Source: Terebella lapidaria (taxonomy: Eukaryota > Annelida > Polychaeta > Terebellida > Terebellidae). Taken from it: DNA of 64,000 bases. Shown one piece after another: positions 20,201-33,322 of the stretch. Within the stretch, counting starts at the first letter, position 1; each line of letters opens with the position of its first letter. The notes under the pieces are model-generated. The model saw only the letters and a list, made by a program, of their open reading frames with translations, was not told the DNA's origin and made no database searches. The stretch covers positions 30,068,165 to 30,132,164 of the forward strand of contig OX424564.1 in assembly GCA_949152475.1 (NCBI GenBank), written 5' to 3'. A program made the position numbers and the translations under genes.

Positions 20201-22567
20201 TAAGCTTTGCGCAAGTTAGCAATAAGTTAGTGAAATTGAAGTCATCCATGGAAAACTGTTATTCAGAATAGTTTTATTATTTTAAAATAAGCAAATTGCC
20301 TCGATAAAATCCAGATTATCATAATCGCGTCCCTAACGTGTTTATCAATTCATAGAGTGTTCCACTTGTTGTTTGCAATACATGTCATACTGTGATGGTG
20401 GTGGAAGATTTGTATTCGTTGCTGAGACAAATATGAAAAAAAAATTCTATCCCCCCCAAAAAAGTTCTATCCCAGGAGACCAACGGCTCTACATGCTACT
20501 ACACAAAGATAGGAAATGCAATTTCAAGATAGCCCTTCATATGCGAATACCCCAGGTGAAGCGTTTCAGAAAATCTACCAAAAACATTCTTGTGGGTGAC
20601 ATAAATGACATTTTTTTCTGTGCACAGAATTTGAAACTGGATAGCGAATGACTATTTTGGCTATTCTAGTGGGAATAATTTATGAGAAATAGAAAATTTG
20701 GTAAATACTAGTATGTGGTACTAAAACAAGCACTAATACTGTTATCACGATATAATACAAATCCAAGTACAATTGTTCATTGACATTTGGTAAGTTCAAA
20801 ATACATCTATGAAAAACTATACTTGGTTTTCTCATTCAAAATGATCTCGATTGTAAGGTCAGCTTATGATAATCGAGTTCCCTAAGGAGCTTGCCAATGC
20901 AAAGAATGTTACACTTGCAATATATGTCACTCCCTACAACATGGTGGAAATGTATTGTTGTTGTTGAGACAAATATGCACACTGAATATGACTTCAATGC
21001 AGGTCTGTCCCAGAAGACGAACGACTTGATGCAATATATTTAGGATTAGCTAGGGACACAATTTCAACAAACCCAAAAATGGGTCTTTATGTGTCAGATA
21101 TTAAATTTCGATAGGCACATGAATTGTCATTATATATAATAAATGAGTATTTGTTCTAGTCTTGCAAATATGTGTCAGTAGTAAGGGAAATCGTCTGAGA
21201 GACAAATCCCTTTTGAACTGTTCAACAGTTGTCTCAAACATCTGAATCTGTCACACTTTCATCGCTTGTCATATCATCGATGTTTACATGGTAAACAATT
21301 CATAGGACACAAATACAACGTCAGCACAAAACAAACAGTAATAGAGTTATTTGTTTTGTCTCAAAAAAGTTCATGTAAATATTGCAAGATATGAGCCATT
21401 ATCACTTGATACATATGACGGAAATAAACCTTTAATCACCAGCCATACATACAATCCATGAAAAACTGTTGATAGTTGAAAAATAAGTTTGATTATCAAT
21501 CGATTTTGGCATGAATTCAATATGGCTGCAAATTACTTTCAAGAAAGTACATGAACGTCGTCATAATCTGTCTGAAGAACACAATGAGCATGTGAGACAC
21601 ATGTGAACTGATTTGGTGCCAGATGTGAGAAGGAACCACTCATGACCTGATTTTCGCCTGGCTTCGCTATGTAATGATCCATGCCATAAAACATATGCAG
21701 AAGAGCTGTTCATACAGGGTCGTTTACAATTTTCTGTGATTATAGAGCCCATGTTAAATACCGGGGAAGGTAGGTATTCCTCGACACCAATATATTCAAC
21801 AATGAATGAACATACAACAACTCAACAATGAAGACATTTTTTTTAATATACGGTGGCAATGTGCAAAGATAACGGAACATTTTAGCAGCAACGTAATACT
21901 CCTGTGAACACGGTGCGAAATCATCCTTCATATGGAATCACCATTTTTATATGAAACCTGATGTCCTTCCTCTTCGTCCCCAGACCTGTGCAGTTTGTCC
22001 TACATCCGTTTAGCCTCATCTACAGACATAGCTCTATTGATGCACATGTCAAAGTCTTGAGAGACACCATGGATCCTATTAACTCTCGAATGAAGAGGAG
22101 GGATCAACTATCCATGCCCTATTCAAACATCATTCAAGCAAGACCTCGATCGTCAGATCATTCGATTTTGCAATATTTATATGTTTTTTGTCGGTATCCA
22201 TTTGCATTTTTGTTTCAAAACGCCATTACTTTGCAGTCATGCTTCTCAGTAGAGTACTATGAATGTGTATGGTGGAATACACTGAAACTGAAGTAAAAAT
22301 TCCACACTTATATTGTGAATATCTTCATGTAGGAACCCACAGTGGACTTTTAACAGTGGAGACCATCAGCATTCAAGTTAGCATTTCACCTTATTATCAT
22401 GGAATACAAGATTGACCTCGACTGAATTATTTATATCAGTTGTGTGTTGAAGAAGGATGTGCCTGATTTTGACAAGGGATGAGGTGGATTACAATAAAAA
22501 AAACTAGACGTCGAGGCCTAAAGATGCCTTGGAAGCACTTCAGTGTGATGACTAATTTATAATATAA
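20201..22567. repeat. Beta repeat, copy 2
   Basis: It parallels 34880-37445 and, more distantly, 5531-7749 and 27540-29811. No gene is supported outside the EF-hand relic at 21981-22070. Confidence 0.65.
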
Positions 22568-24441
22568 ACTAGATATCGACGAAAATGAAAAATGTCGACT
22601 CAGCAAAAAAAAATCAGGTCAAGGTCAAAGTTCCTCTGTAATACCCTTAGACATGTTTGTCTAGGGCGACGAGTCCGAAAATAACATCTGTTTTGCTGTA
22701 CGTCCCACCGTTTCTGAGATATCGATGAAAACAAAAAATGCTGACTCGCCAGAAAATTTTCAGGTCTAGGTCAAAAGTCATCCCTGAAACCCCTTAGACA
22801 TATTTGTCTAGGGCGACGAGTCCACAAATAACGTCCGTTCCACTCTACGACACACCTTTTCCGAGATATCGACGAAAACGAAAAATGCCGACTAAGCAGA
22901 AAAATTCAAGGTCAAGGTCAAAGGTCATCCCGAATGCCCCTTAGACATGTTTGACGCACCGTTTCCGAGATATCGACGAAAACGAAAAATGCTGACTCAG
23001 CAGAAAAAGGTCTGCTTCAAGGTCAAAGTCATCCCTAATACCCCTTAGACATGTTTGTTTAGGGCGTCGAGTCCGAAAATAACGTCCATTTAGTTCTACG
23101 ACACACCGATTCCAAGATATGCAGAGACCTCAATGATGACTGGGCGAAAACTCTTTTGACTTCAAGGTCATAGGTATGTTTGTCTAGGGCGACGAGTCCG
23201 AAAATGACGTCTGTTCCGCTCTACGACGCACCCTTTCCGAGATATCGACGAAAACGAAAAATGCCGAATCAGCAGAAAAATTCAAGGTCAAGGTCAAAAT
23301 CATCCTTCATGCCCCTTAGACATGTTTGTCTGGGGCGACGAGTCCGAAAATAACGTCCGTTTCATTCTATGACACACCGTATCCGAAATATGCAGAGACC
23401 TCAAGGATGACTGGGCGAAAACTCTTTTGACCTCAAGGTCATAGGAATGTTTGACTAGGGCGACGAGTCCGAATATAACGTCCGTTTTGTTCTACGGCGC
23501 ACCATTTTCGAGATATCGACGAAAACGAAAAATGCCGAATCAGCAGAACATTCAAGGTCAAGGTCAAAGTTCATCCATGATACCCCTTAGACATGTCTGT
23601 CTAAGGGATAGGATAGGATTGTTCCCGGGTGATATATGAACCACCATGAAATATTTTGCAGCCATTGTCTGAATAGTTTTTGAATTATCTCAATTTCATC
23701 CTCACGGACCTCGGATCCGGTTCGAAAACTATACAGCACATCTACATAATATGTCTGAGCAGTGGTGAAAATTTCAAGTTGATCCGTCAAGGTGTTCTCG
23801 AGTTATTGCGCGGAAACGAAAGCAGCGGAAGAAAAAAAAAGAAGAATTCTGACAAAACCATCAAGCGAAATGCCTCAATGATATTGAGAAATCTGGAAAG
23901 TTCGTTTGACTTGATCGATACCCTTCTTTATACATGTAATGTACTGCGAAATGTTCATGTCATACTGCACTATATCTATCCTACACAAAGAAATATATTA
24001 CATCTAGAATATAATGGAACGAGTGGATATATATTGATTTTCAAATGTTGAAATGATATCCATTTTGTTCAAGTATATTCAATGAGATCAAAACATGAGA
24101 TAACTCATTGTTTATGCAATCTCATTGACAAAATATGAAACAACACCTGAACTCAAACCATACATCGTTCAGAAAAAAAGTATGTTATAAATTGGTAGAG
24201 AATCTCGCCCTCTAGTAATCACTTGGGTCTTTTTTGCCAGGTGATATCCCTTATTCCCCGATGCTTTCTCCAGCTCCCCAGCACTTATCGCCCCATCCTT
24301 GTTCAGATCAAACACGTCGAAGTATTTCCTATAAGCTTCAAGCTCCTCTGAGGTAAACCTGGACCGGACCTGTGAATCAGGATTCACTTTTCGTGTTTTA
24401 ATTGTTTTGCAATGTACCACATTGCTCTCATCTTTGTCCAA
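21981..24441 (-). pseudogene. EF-hand gene relic in delta/beta copy 2
   Basis: On the minus strand 24169-24441 contains an exon-1-like frame with an intact EF-hand loop (DLNKDGAISAGE) and the flanking EELEAYRKYFDVF, almost identical to exon 1 of the gene at 50029. It is followed by a GTGATT that could act as a splice donor. Its N-terminus differs: it has no MSAACDK leader. The exon-4-like piece at 21981-22070 has an in-frame stop. Gamma copy 2 lies between and exons 2 and 3 are not visible. Exon 1 alone could still be transcribed, but a full gene is not supported. Confidence 0.65.
22568..23620. repeat. Gamma minisatellite, copy 2
   Basis: The units are the same two alternating types as at 7750-9095, but the array is shorter (about seven units) and more diverged. 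Repeated TCAAGGTCAAGGTCA sites are present (for example near 22907 and 23282). Confidence 0.9.
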
Positions 24442-26790
24442 GGGGAGAGTGTTACTGGATTAAGGACACCACATTGCATCAAAGCCCAGTCAAACCAAAA
24501 CGTCCTCCCCATGGAGGTATCTCCAGCTATCCATTCCTTCTTTCGAGGCTCCCTATACCCACAGGCGTCTTCAACATGTGTCCCTTCTGAAGAACGCAGT
24601 CTCATTATGCTTGTCCCATGATTGCCACATAATTCAAGCTTAGAGACTGATGTTCAGCATGCTTGACGTATGGATTGACTATAAGGAATTGTAGTTAGGG
24701 ACATGACAAGTTTTATTTCTTCTTGATGTTTCGTGTAAGATGATATGCAGCTCTCCCAAAGTTGTCGAATGTCTTCTGTTGTACTATTCACATGAGATTC
24801 ATTACGGAATAGACATATCACATTTCATGTTGATACATGTATATTTGTTCTCCTCATTATTTGCACCATCAACACATTCGACGTTTATATTAAACTGGAA
24901 GAAAAACCAAATACATACATGAAAATTATTAACACACTAAAATGTTGATCCTTCAATAACTGTGAAAATATCAAGTAACACTGTGTTATCAACAATGAAT
25001 GTTCACAAAATTACCTAAGATCGTGTATGGACAATACAGCAACATGATATATACACAAACACTTTTTATGCATTATGCATTTATGCATTCTGCATTATGC
25101 ATTGCTCTTCACGCATTGTGAGCCCTTCCCCCATTTTCATTCTTTATGTCATGCTACAACGGATGTGAAAACTATAGACAAGAGAATCAATGTGCATTAT
25201 TGGATCATAAATACTGCGATGTTATGAATTGATAAGAATGGCTTCAAGAATCTGAATAGCTTTCCAAGGAGCAGTAGAGTGAACACTGTTGTTCTCTTCT
25301 GATGTAAATATGCACATTGAGATTTTATTTGATGTAATTCCACCCCAACCAGATCTTTTGCTATCATATGCAGTGATAATTCAGGTTCTGTTCCTTTACC
25401 CAAACCACCCCAGAATAGGCCTGTGGGTGAAATCTAATTTTGTTGGTACTGTCACAGGGGACGAGTGCTTAGATGGCAAATATTTATTTTTGCCAATCTT
25501 GTGTCTATGTGTCATTTACTCGTATTTGCATTTCTGAAACCAAACACACTAATATATAGCCTAATGGCTTTTCGATCGTCAAATGTCAACGATCACTGCA
25601 GTCGTATACAGTTCCTGAAATCGGAAGCAGGTCGAACTAATGACTTTATCAGATGTATACGTTAGACCTACTAATGCAAAATCATTACAGTGAACATGGT
25701 GAAGCCGACATTTACTCATCGATTTTGATAATATAAATATTTATATTGTGAATAATTAACAGAAAACAAATTCTACATGGAATCACTCTATGTTTCCATG
25801 CGATATACACCGTTCCTCGTATTGTATAAATATTAAGGTTTGTGTACTGTACTTGGAAAGTTCCTGTAAATATTCCACCAATAATGTCTTTCGTCCATTA
25901 AAAAAGTGTGACGTGAACAATACATTCATCATTTCACCTGAAGACATTGTGTTTTTGTGTTGCATGCTTCGTTAAATAAAACAAATATACATGTTATATT
26001 GTTTCCGTTTATGGGTTATCAGGCTCATATCTAACCTCCACACTGAACGTCTGCGAGAGCTAGTTTACCCGTGATTGGATATGAATTGTATTGTTTAGTG
26101 GGCTGATAAGGCCGTTGGTCTTTCCACGAGGCCCAGTTTACCATACGCCAAAACGACTATAGACATTGGAATATTTTTCAGCAAATATGAACATCGTTAT
26201 GCTCAAGCTGGAGCACATTTTCAGACAACGTATGATAATTGTCACTGCAATGGTTTCGAAACACAAATTAATAACACCAAGCAAACATTCAGCCTAAAAT
26301 GAATCAGATGAAAACTGTACTCTGGCAATCAAAATAAATCAAGCAGCACCCCTTGAGTGAAAATGCGACACATCATTCGTACTAAATTTCAGCATCTTTC
26401 TTTGTGCCGTATAAAGCATCTTCCCTAGTCATCTTTCATAGTGAATCTCCCTTTTCTATCCAGCAACATTATTATGTCGCCAGCATATATGGCGTGTTTG
26501 TCGCACAACTCATAGCTATTCCAGAGCTAGCTGCGGATATCAGGACTTTGTTCACCGAAGTTCCCAGCTAGTCTCTAACTGCTGGTACAAAGATATGTTT
26601 CACCAAGACTAACAGCTGCTTTCAAGAAATTATATGGACGTCATCACAATCTAGTTGATAAGTACACACAATCTGTCACCAGTCTGTCATCACATGTGGG
26701 CAAGAAATGCTCACTCTTTCTGGAACACCCGATTCCACCTCCTCATGGCCATATAATGGAGGTACATGAAGTTCCATACAATTTAATCCA
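23621..26790. repeat. Delta repeat, copy 2
   Basis: It parallels 37446-37656 plus 44657-47283 along its length, and 9096-11303 over its first 2.1 kb. At 26779-26823 and 26870-26914 a 45-bp stretch ending GTAGGTTCACCAAT is directly repeated. No gene is supported beyond the exon-1-like EF-hand piece. Confidence 0.7.
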
Positions 26791-27539
26791 TCCATTTGTA
26801 TATCCATTGTAGGTTCACCAATTTAATCCACAATTTAATCCATCCAATTAAATTAATCCAATTAAAGTACAATTTAATCCATCCATTTGTATATCCATTG
26901 TAGGTTCACCAATGTCATAGCAGGCCTCGTACATCTTTTCAAGTGCAAGTACGTGATAACACACTGATTACGATCACAAGCAGTGCCGCCCACAGGGGTA
27001 CGCAGTATACGCACGTGCGTATACAACAATTTCAGACGCCACCCCCCCCCCCCCCTCCAAATCCATCGAACTGGTTGTCATATTGATTGTCTTATCTAAT
27101 AATTGTTCATTATATTTTCCAATGGTTTTCTCCACATCCTCAAATTTCAGGCTCGATAGGAACTTTGATGCACAACACAATGACGCTATATATCATACTC
27201 TACATGTATTACCTTGAATAGGCTAACGTTATGCTGTTCATTGGAAATTTAATTTTCATCACAGAAAAAAAGGATCTAAGACTGTGTTAGGTACGCCTAG
27301 ATTCAACAAGAGAGCATCTAGACCCCTTCAACTTCTGGGGCCGTAGGCGGGCCCCAGACCCCAACGCCTACTGACTGGGACTCTCTCCAGCATGAATGCG
27401 TTCTCTTTTTCAAAACCTGTGGGCGCCTTTGATCACAAGTGCTCTTATAACCAAGAATCTGATTACGTGACGTACTTTTAATTGTACCATTACCTGACAA
27501 TTGTACCCTTACATTGACATTATGTATTATTTGGTCATG
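26791..27539. other. Spacer between duplicated blocks
   Basis: No gene was recognised. It includes a C run of about 15 near 27042 and an AT-rich patch with repeated TTAATCCA. The stretch starting CAGTGCCGCCCACAGGGGTA (26981) and the GC-rich stretch near 27335 resemble ends of decayed DNA transposons, but no matching terminal pair was found. Confidence 0.4.
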
Positions 27540-29811
27540 TTGGTTGTGTTCATTAAAAATGAGCAAATGACCTCGACGAGATCACGCTTGTTGTTTGTAA
27601 TACATGTCACACTGTGCAAAATGGTGCCAGAGTAATGTTCATTGCTAAAACAATTATGCTTAAGCAATATTTCTTAGATGCAGTTTTATCCCAGCTCAAC
27701 ATGCTATTACACACAGTGAGAGAATGCAATTGCCAAAAAAACATTCATATGCAAATAACCCAAGTAAACCTTTTAAAAATAACAGAACATTCTTGTGGCT
27801 GACATTAATGACATTTCTGTATGCACAGATTTCGTAACTGGATAGCTATCGACTATTTTCGCTAATGTTGTAAGGGAAAGTTATGAGAAATTGCAAATGT
27901 GATAAATACTAGCACTACAAATACTCTTATCACGATATAGTGCTTGAAGTTTTTAATCTAAGTACGAATACATGTACAATTGTTTATTGACATTTGGTAG
28001 ATTAAAAGACATATAAGAAAACCTATACTTGGTTTTCTCACTTCAAATGATCTCGATTTAAAGGTCAAGATTATCATACCCGAGTTCCCTGAGGAGCTTG
28101 CCAATTCATAGAATGTTGTTTGCAATATATGTCATTCCCTGCAACATGGTGGAAATGTATTGTTGTTGTTGAGACAACTATGCACACTGAATATGACACT
28201 GAATATGACTTCGGTGTATGACTTAGGTCTGTCCCAAAAGACCGACGACTTCATATGCAAATAATTCAGGACCAGCCAGGGATACAATTTCAACTAACCT
28301 ACCCAGAATGGGCCTGTGGGTGTCAAAAATTCAATTTATAAAGGCACATAAATTGTCACTATAGATGATGAATGATTATTTGTTCTAGTCTTGCAAATAT
28401 GTGTCAGTAGTAAAGGAAAACGTCTGAGAGACAAATCCCTTCTGATCTGTTCAACAGTTGTCTCAAACATCTGAATTTGTCACACTTTCATCGCTTGTCA
28501 TAACATCGATGTTTATATTGTAAACAATTCATAGGACGCAACGTCAGCACAAAACAAACAGCAATAGAGTTATTTGTTTTGTCTCAAAAACGGTCATGGA
28601 AATATTGCAGGATATTAGCGATTATCACTTGATCCATATGAAGGGAATAACACTTTTAGTCTCCAGCCATATAATCTATGGAAAACTGTTGATAGTTGAA
28701 CAGTAACTTGGATTATTAGTCGATTTTGGCATCAACTCAATATGGCTGCGAATTACTTTCAACAAAGTACATGAACGTCGTCATTATCTGTCTGAAGAAC
28801 ACAATAAGCATGTGAGACACATGTGAACTGAATTGATGCCACATGTGAGAAGGAACCACTCAAGACCTGATTTTCGCCTGGTTTCGCTATGTAATGATCC
28901 ATGTCATAAAACATATGCAGAAGAGCTGTTCATACAGGGTCGTTTACAATTTTCTGTGATTATAGAGCCCAGGTTAAATACCGAGGAAGGGAGATATTCC
29001 TCGACACCAATATATTCGACAATGAATGAACATACAACAACTCAACAATGAAGAACAACATTTTTTTTTAATATACGGTGGCAATGTGCAAAGATAAAGA
29101 AACATTCTAGCAGCAACGTAATACTTCTGAGCACAGTGCGGAGTCATTCTTCATATGGGATCACCATTCTTATATGGAACTTGATGTCCTTCCTCTTCAT
29201 CCCCAGACCTGTGCAGTTTGTCCTACATCCGTTTAGCCTCATCCACCGGTATTGCTCTATAGATGTACATGTCAAAGTCTTGAAAGACACCATGGATCTC
29301 ATTAACTCTTGAATGAAAAGAAGGGTTGGGATTAACTATCCATGCCCTATTCAAACATCACTTAGGATCTATTAGCAGTATCTCGATCGTCAGATCATTC
29401 GATTTTGGAATATTTATATGTTTTTCGTCCGTATCCATTTGCCTTTTATTTTTGTTTCAAAACGCCATTACTTTGCAGTCATGCTTCTCAGTAGAGTACT
29501 ATGCTTGTGTATAGTGGAATACACTGAAACTGAAGTGAAAATTCCACACTTATATTGTGAATATCTTCATGTGGGAACCCACAGTGGACTTTTAACAATG
29601 GAAACCATCAGCATCCAAGTTAGCATTTCAGCTTATTTCCCGCGGGATACAAGACTGACCTCGACTGAATTATTGATATCAATTGTGTGTTGAAGAAGGA
29701 TGTGCCTGATTTGTAAAAAAAGATGAGGTGGATTACAGTAAAAAGCCTAGACGTCAAGGCCTGAAGATGCCTTGGAAGCATTCCGGTGTGATGACTAATT
29801 TATAATATAAA
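27540..29811. repeat. Beta repeat, copy 3
   Basis: It aligns with 5770-7749 at an offset near 21.8 kb. No gene is supported except the exon-4-like relic at 29204-29292. Confidence 0.65.
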
Positions 29812-31960
29812 CTAGATATCAACGAAAATGAAAAATGTCGACTCAGCAGAAAACAATCAGGTCAAAGTCGAAGTTCCTCTGTAATACCCGCAGACATGTT
29901 TGTCTAGGGCGACGAGTCCGAAAATAACATCTATTTCGCTGTACGTCCCACAGTTTCTGAGATATCGATGAAAATGAAAAATGCTGACTCGCCAGAAAAA
30001 TGAGTCCGAAAATAACATCTGTTTCGCTATACGTCCCACAGTTTCTGAGATATCGATGAAAACGAAAAATGCTGACTCGGGTCAAGGTCAAAAGTCATCC
30101 CTAATACCTCTCAGATATATTTGTCTAGGGCGACGAGTCCGAAAATAATGTCCATTTCACTCTACGACACACCGTTTCCGAGATATTGACGAAAACGAAA
30201 AACGAGTCCGAAAATAATGTCCGATTCGCTCTACGACGCACCGTTTCCGAGATATCGACGAAATCGAAAAATTCCAAATTAGCAGAAAAGTTCAAGGTCA
30301 AGGTCAAAGTCATCCCTAATACCCCTTAGACATGTTTGTCTAGAGCAACGAGTCCGAAAATAACGTCCATTTCGTTCTACGATGCACCGATTCCGAGATA
30401 TGCAGAGACTTCAAGGATGACTGGGCGAAGACTCCTTTGACCTCAAGGTCATAGGTATGTTGGTCTAGGGCCACGAGTCCGAAAATAACGTCTGTTTCGC
30501 TCTACGACGCACCATTTCCGAGATATCGACGAGAACGAAAAATGCCGAATCAGCAGAAAAATTCAAGGTCAAGGTCAAAGTTCATCCATAAGGCGACGAG
30601 TCCGAAAATAACGTCCGTTTCGCTCTATGACACTACGTTTCCGAGATATCGACGAAAACGAAGAATGCTGACTCAGCAGAAAAATTCAAGGTCAAGGTCA
30701 AAATCATCCCTAATACCCATTGGACATGTTAATCTAGGGCGACGTCCGGAAATAACGTCCGTTTCGTTCGATGACGCACCGTTTCCAAGATATGCAGAGA
30801 CCTCAAGGGTGACTGGGCAAAAACTCTTTCGACCTCAAGGTCATAGGTATGTTTGTCCAGGGCGACGAATCTGAATATAACGTCCGTTTCGCTCTACGAT
30901 GCACCGTTTCCGAGATATCGATGAAAACGAAAAATGCTGACTCAGCAGAAAAATTCAAGGTCAAGGTCAAAGTCATCCCTAATACCCCACAGACATGTTT
31001 GTCTAGGGCGACGAGTCTGAAAATAATGCCCGTTTCGTTCTAAGATGCACCGTTTCCTCGATATGCAGAGACCTCAAGGTGAATGGGCGAAAACTCTTTC
31101 GACCTCAAGGTCATAGGTCGTTTGACCATATCACCCCAAAATCGATAGGATTGTTCCCGGGTGATATTTTTACCTCCATGCAATATATTGCAGCCATTGT
31201 CTGAATTATCTCAATTTCATCCTCACGGACCTCACGGACCTCGGATCCGGTTCAAAAACTACCGGTATACAGCACATCTACATAATATGTCTGAGCAGTG
31301 GGAGCGAAACGAAGTGAAACGAAAGCGGCGGAAGAAAAAAAAGAAGAATTCTGACAAAACCATCAAGGCATTTCTGCCGAAATGCCTTAATGATATTGGG
31401 AAATCTGGATAGTTCGTTTGACTTGATCAATCTTTATACATGCAATGTTCTGTGAAATGGTTATGTTATACTGCACTATATGTATCCTTCACAAAGAAAT
31501 AGATTGCATGTAGAATATACTGGAACGAGCTACCAAGTGGATATATATTGATTTTCAAATGTTGAAATGATATCCATTTTGTTCAAGTATATTCAATGTG
31601 TCAATGAGATCAAAACATGAGATATCTCATTGCTTATGCAATCTCATTGACAAAATATGAAACAACACCTGAACTTCAAATATACATCGTTCAGGAAAAA
31701 GTATGTTATAAATTGGTAGAGAATCTCGCCCTCTAGTATTCACCTGGCTCTCGTTTGCCAGGTGATATCCTTTATTCCCTGATGCTATCTCCAGCTTCAC
31801 AGCACTTACTGTTCCGTTCTTTTTCAGATCATTAACGTTGAAGTATTTCCTGTAAGATGCCAGCTTTTCTGAGCCAATCTGAAGCGGACATGACTCAGGA
31901 TTCACTTTTCGTGTTTTAATTGTTTTGCAATGGACCACATTGCTCTCATCTTTCTCCAAG
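29204..31960 (-). pseudogene. EF-hand gene relic in delta/beta copy 3
   Basis: The minus-strand exon-1-like piece at about 31740-31960 is decayed: the first loop position changed from D to N (NDLKKNGTVSAV) and the final loop Glu is lost. The exon-4-like piece at 29204-29292 matches those of the other copies. The gamma array lies between them. It is very close to the relic at 7410-9860, as expected from block duplication. Confidence 0.6.
29812..31125. repeat. Gamma minisatellite, copy 3
   Basis: It is nearly the same as the array at 7750-9095, unit by unit, with a short internal deletion near 30590. The order of long and short unit types is preserved, so it was copied as part of the block rather than amplified independently. 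Confidence 0.9.
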
Positions 31961-33322
31961 GGGAGATTATTACTGAATTCAGGAGTCCTTTCGTTCTTTT
32001 CATTCCTGCCGCACTGGTGATTTATGACGATATCCACAAAATAAAGGTACACTATATTGCATCAAAGCCCAGTCAAACCAGAACATCCTCCCCTTGGAGG
32101 TATCTCCAGCTATCCATTCCTTCATTCGGGGCTCCCTATACACACAGGCGTCTTCAAAATGTATCCCTTCTCTGTGCTTGTCCCGTGATTGCCACAGAAT
32201 TCAAGCTTAGAGTACGGAGTTATATGACTATGGGGAATTGTAGTTAGGGACATGACAAATTCTGTTTCATCTTGATGTTTTGTGTAAGATGATATGCAGC
32301 AATCCCAAAGCTGTTGAACGTCTTCTGTTGTACAATTCATATGAGATTCATTACGATATAGACAAATCGCGGTGATTCATTCCGTGTCGATATGTTTGTT
32401 CTCCTCATTATTTACACCACCAACACATTTGACGTTTATATTAACTGGAAGAATAACCAAATACATACATGAGAATTATTAACACAATAAAATGTTGATC
32501 CGTCAGTAGCTATAAAAATATCAAGTGACACTGTGTTGTCAACAATGAATATCAGTTCATTTTGTCTACAAAATGATCTGAAATCGTGTATGGACAACAC
32601 AGCCACATGATATATACACATACACGTTTTATGCAGTATCGTTCATTGTGAGCCTTTCTCCCATTTTCATTCTTCTTGTCATGCAACAACGGACATGAAA
32701 ACTATAGACAAGAGAATTGATGTGCATTACTGGATCATACATATTGCGATGTTATGAATTGATAATAGTGGCATCAAGTATCTGAGTAGCTTTCCAAAGG
32801 GCAGTATAGTGAACACTGTTGTTCTTGTCTGACATAAATATACACATTGAAATTTTATTTGATAAAATTCCATTCCAAACAGATCTATGCTCTCATATGC
32901 AATGATCATTCAAGTTCTGTTCCTTCATCAAAACCATCCCAGAATAGCCTGTGGGTATAGTCTAATTGTGCTGGTACTGTCACAGTGGACGAGTGCTTAG
33001 ATGGCAAATATTTATTGTTGCCAATCTTGTCTCTATGTGTCATTTGCTTGTATTTGCATTTCTGACATCGAACATCCCGATATATAGCCTAATGGCTACT
33101 CTATTTGTCCAATATCAACGATTACTGCAATCGTGCACAGTTTCTGGAATCGTAAGCAGGCCGAACTAATGATTTCATCAGATGTGCACATAAGAGTCAC
33201 TACTGCAAAATCATTCTAGTGAAGCCGACAATTACTCATCACTCTTGATAATATAAATATTTACACTGTAAATAATTCAAAGGAAACAAATTCTACATGA
33301 AATCACTCCATGTTTCCATGTG
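31126..33322. repeat. Delta repeat, copy 3 (with LINE empty site at its end)
   Basis: It is a close match to 9096-11303. Its end at about 33318-33326 (CCATGTGAATAAGCG) continues directly into alpha copy 4, giving the pre-insertion state of the 7.2-kb LINE site. Confidence 0.8.

Noticed and set aside
26981-27370. Possible hAT-type transposon (CAGTGCCGCCCACAGG start and a GC-rich stretch near 27335)
   Set aside because: No matching opposite terminus, target duplication or transposase frame was found, so at most it is a decayed fragment.
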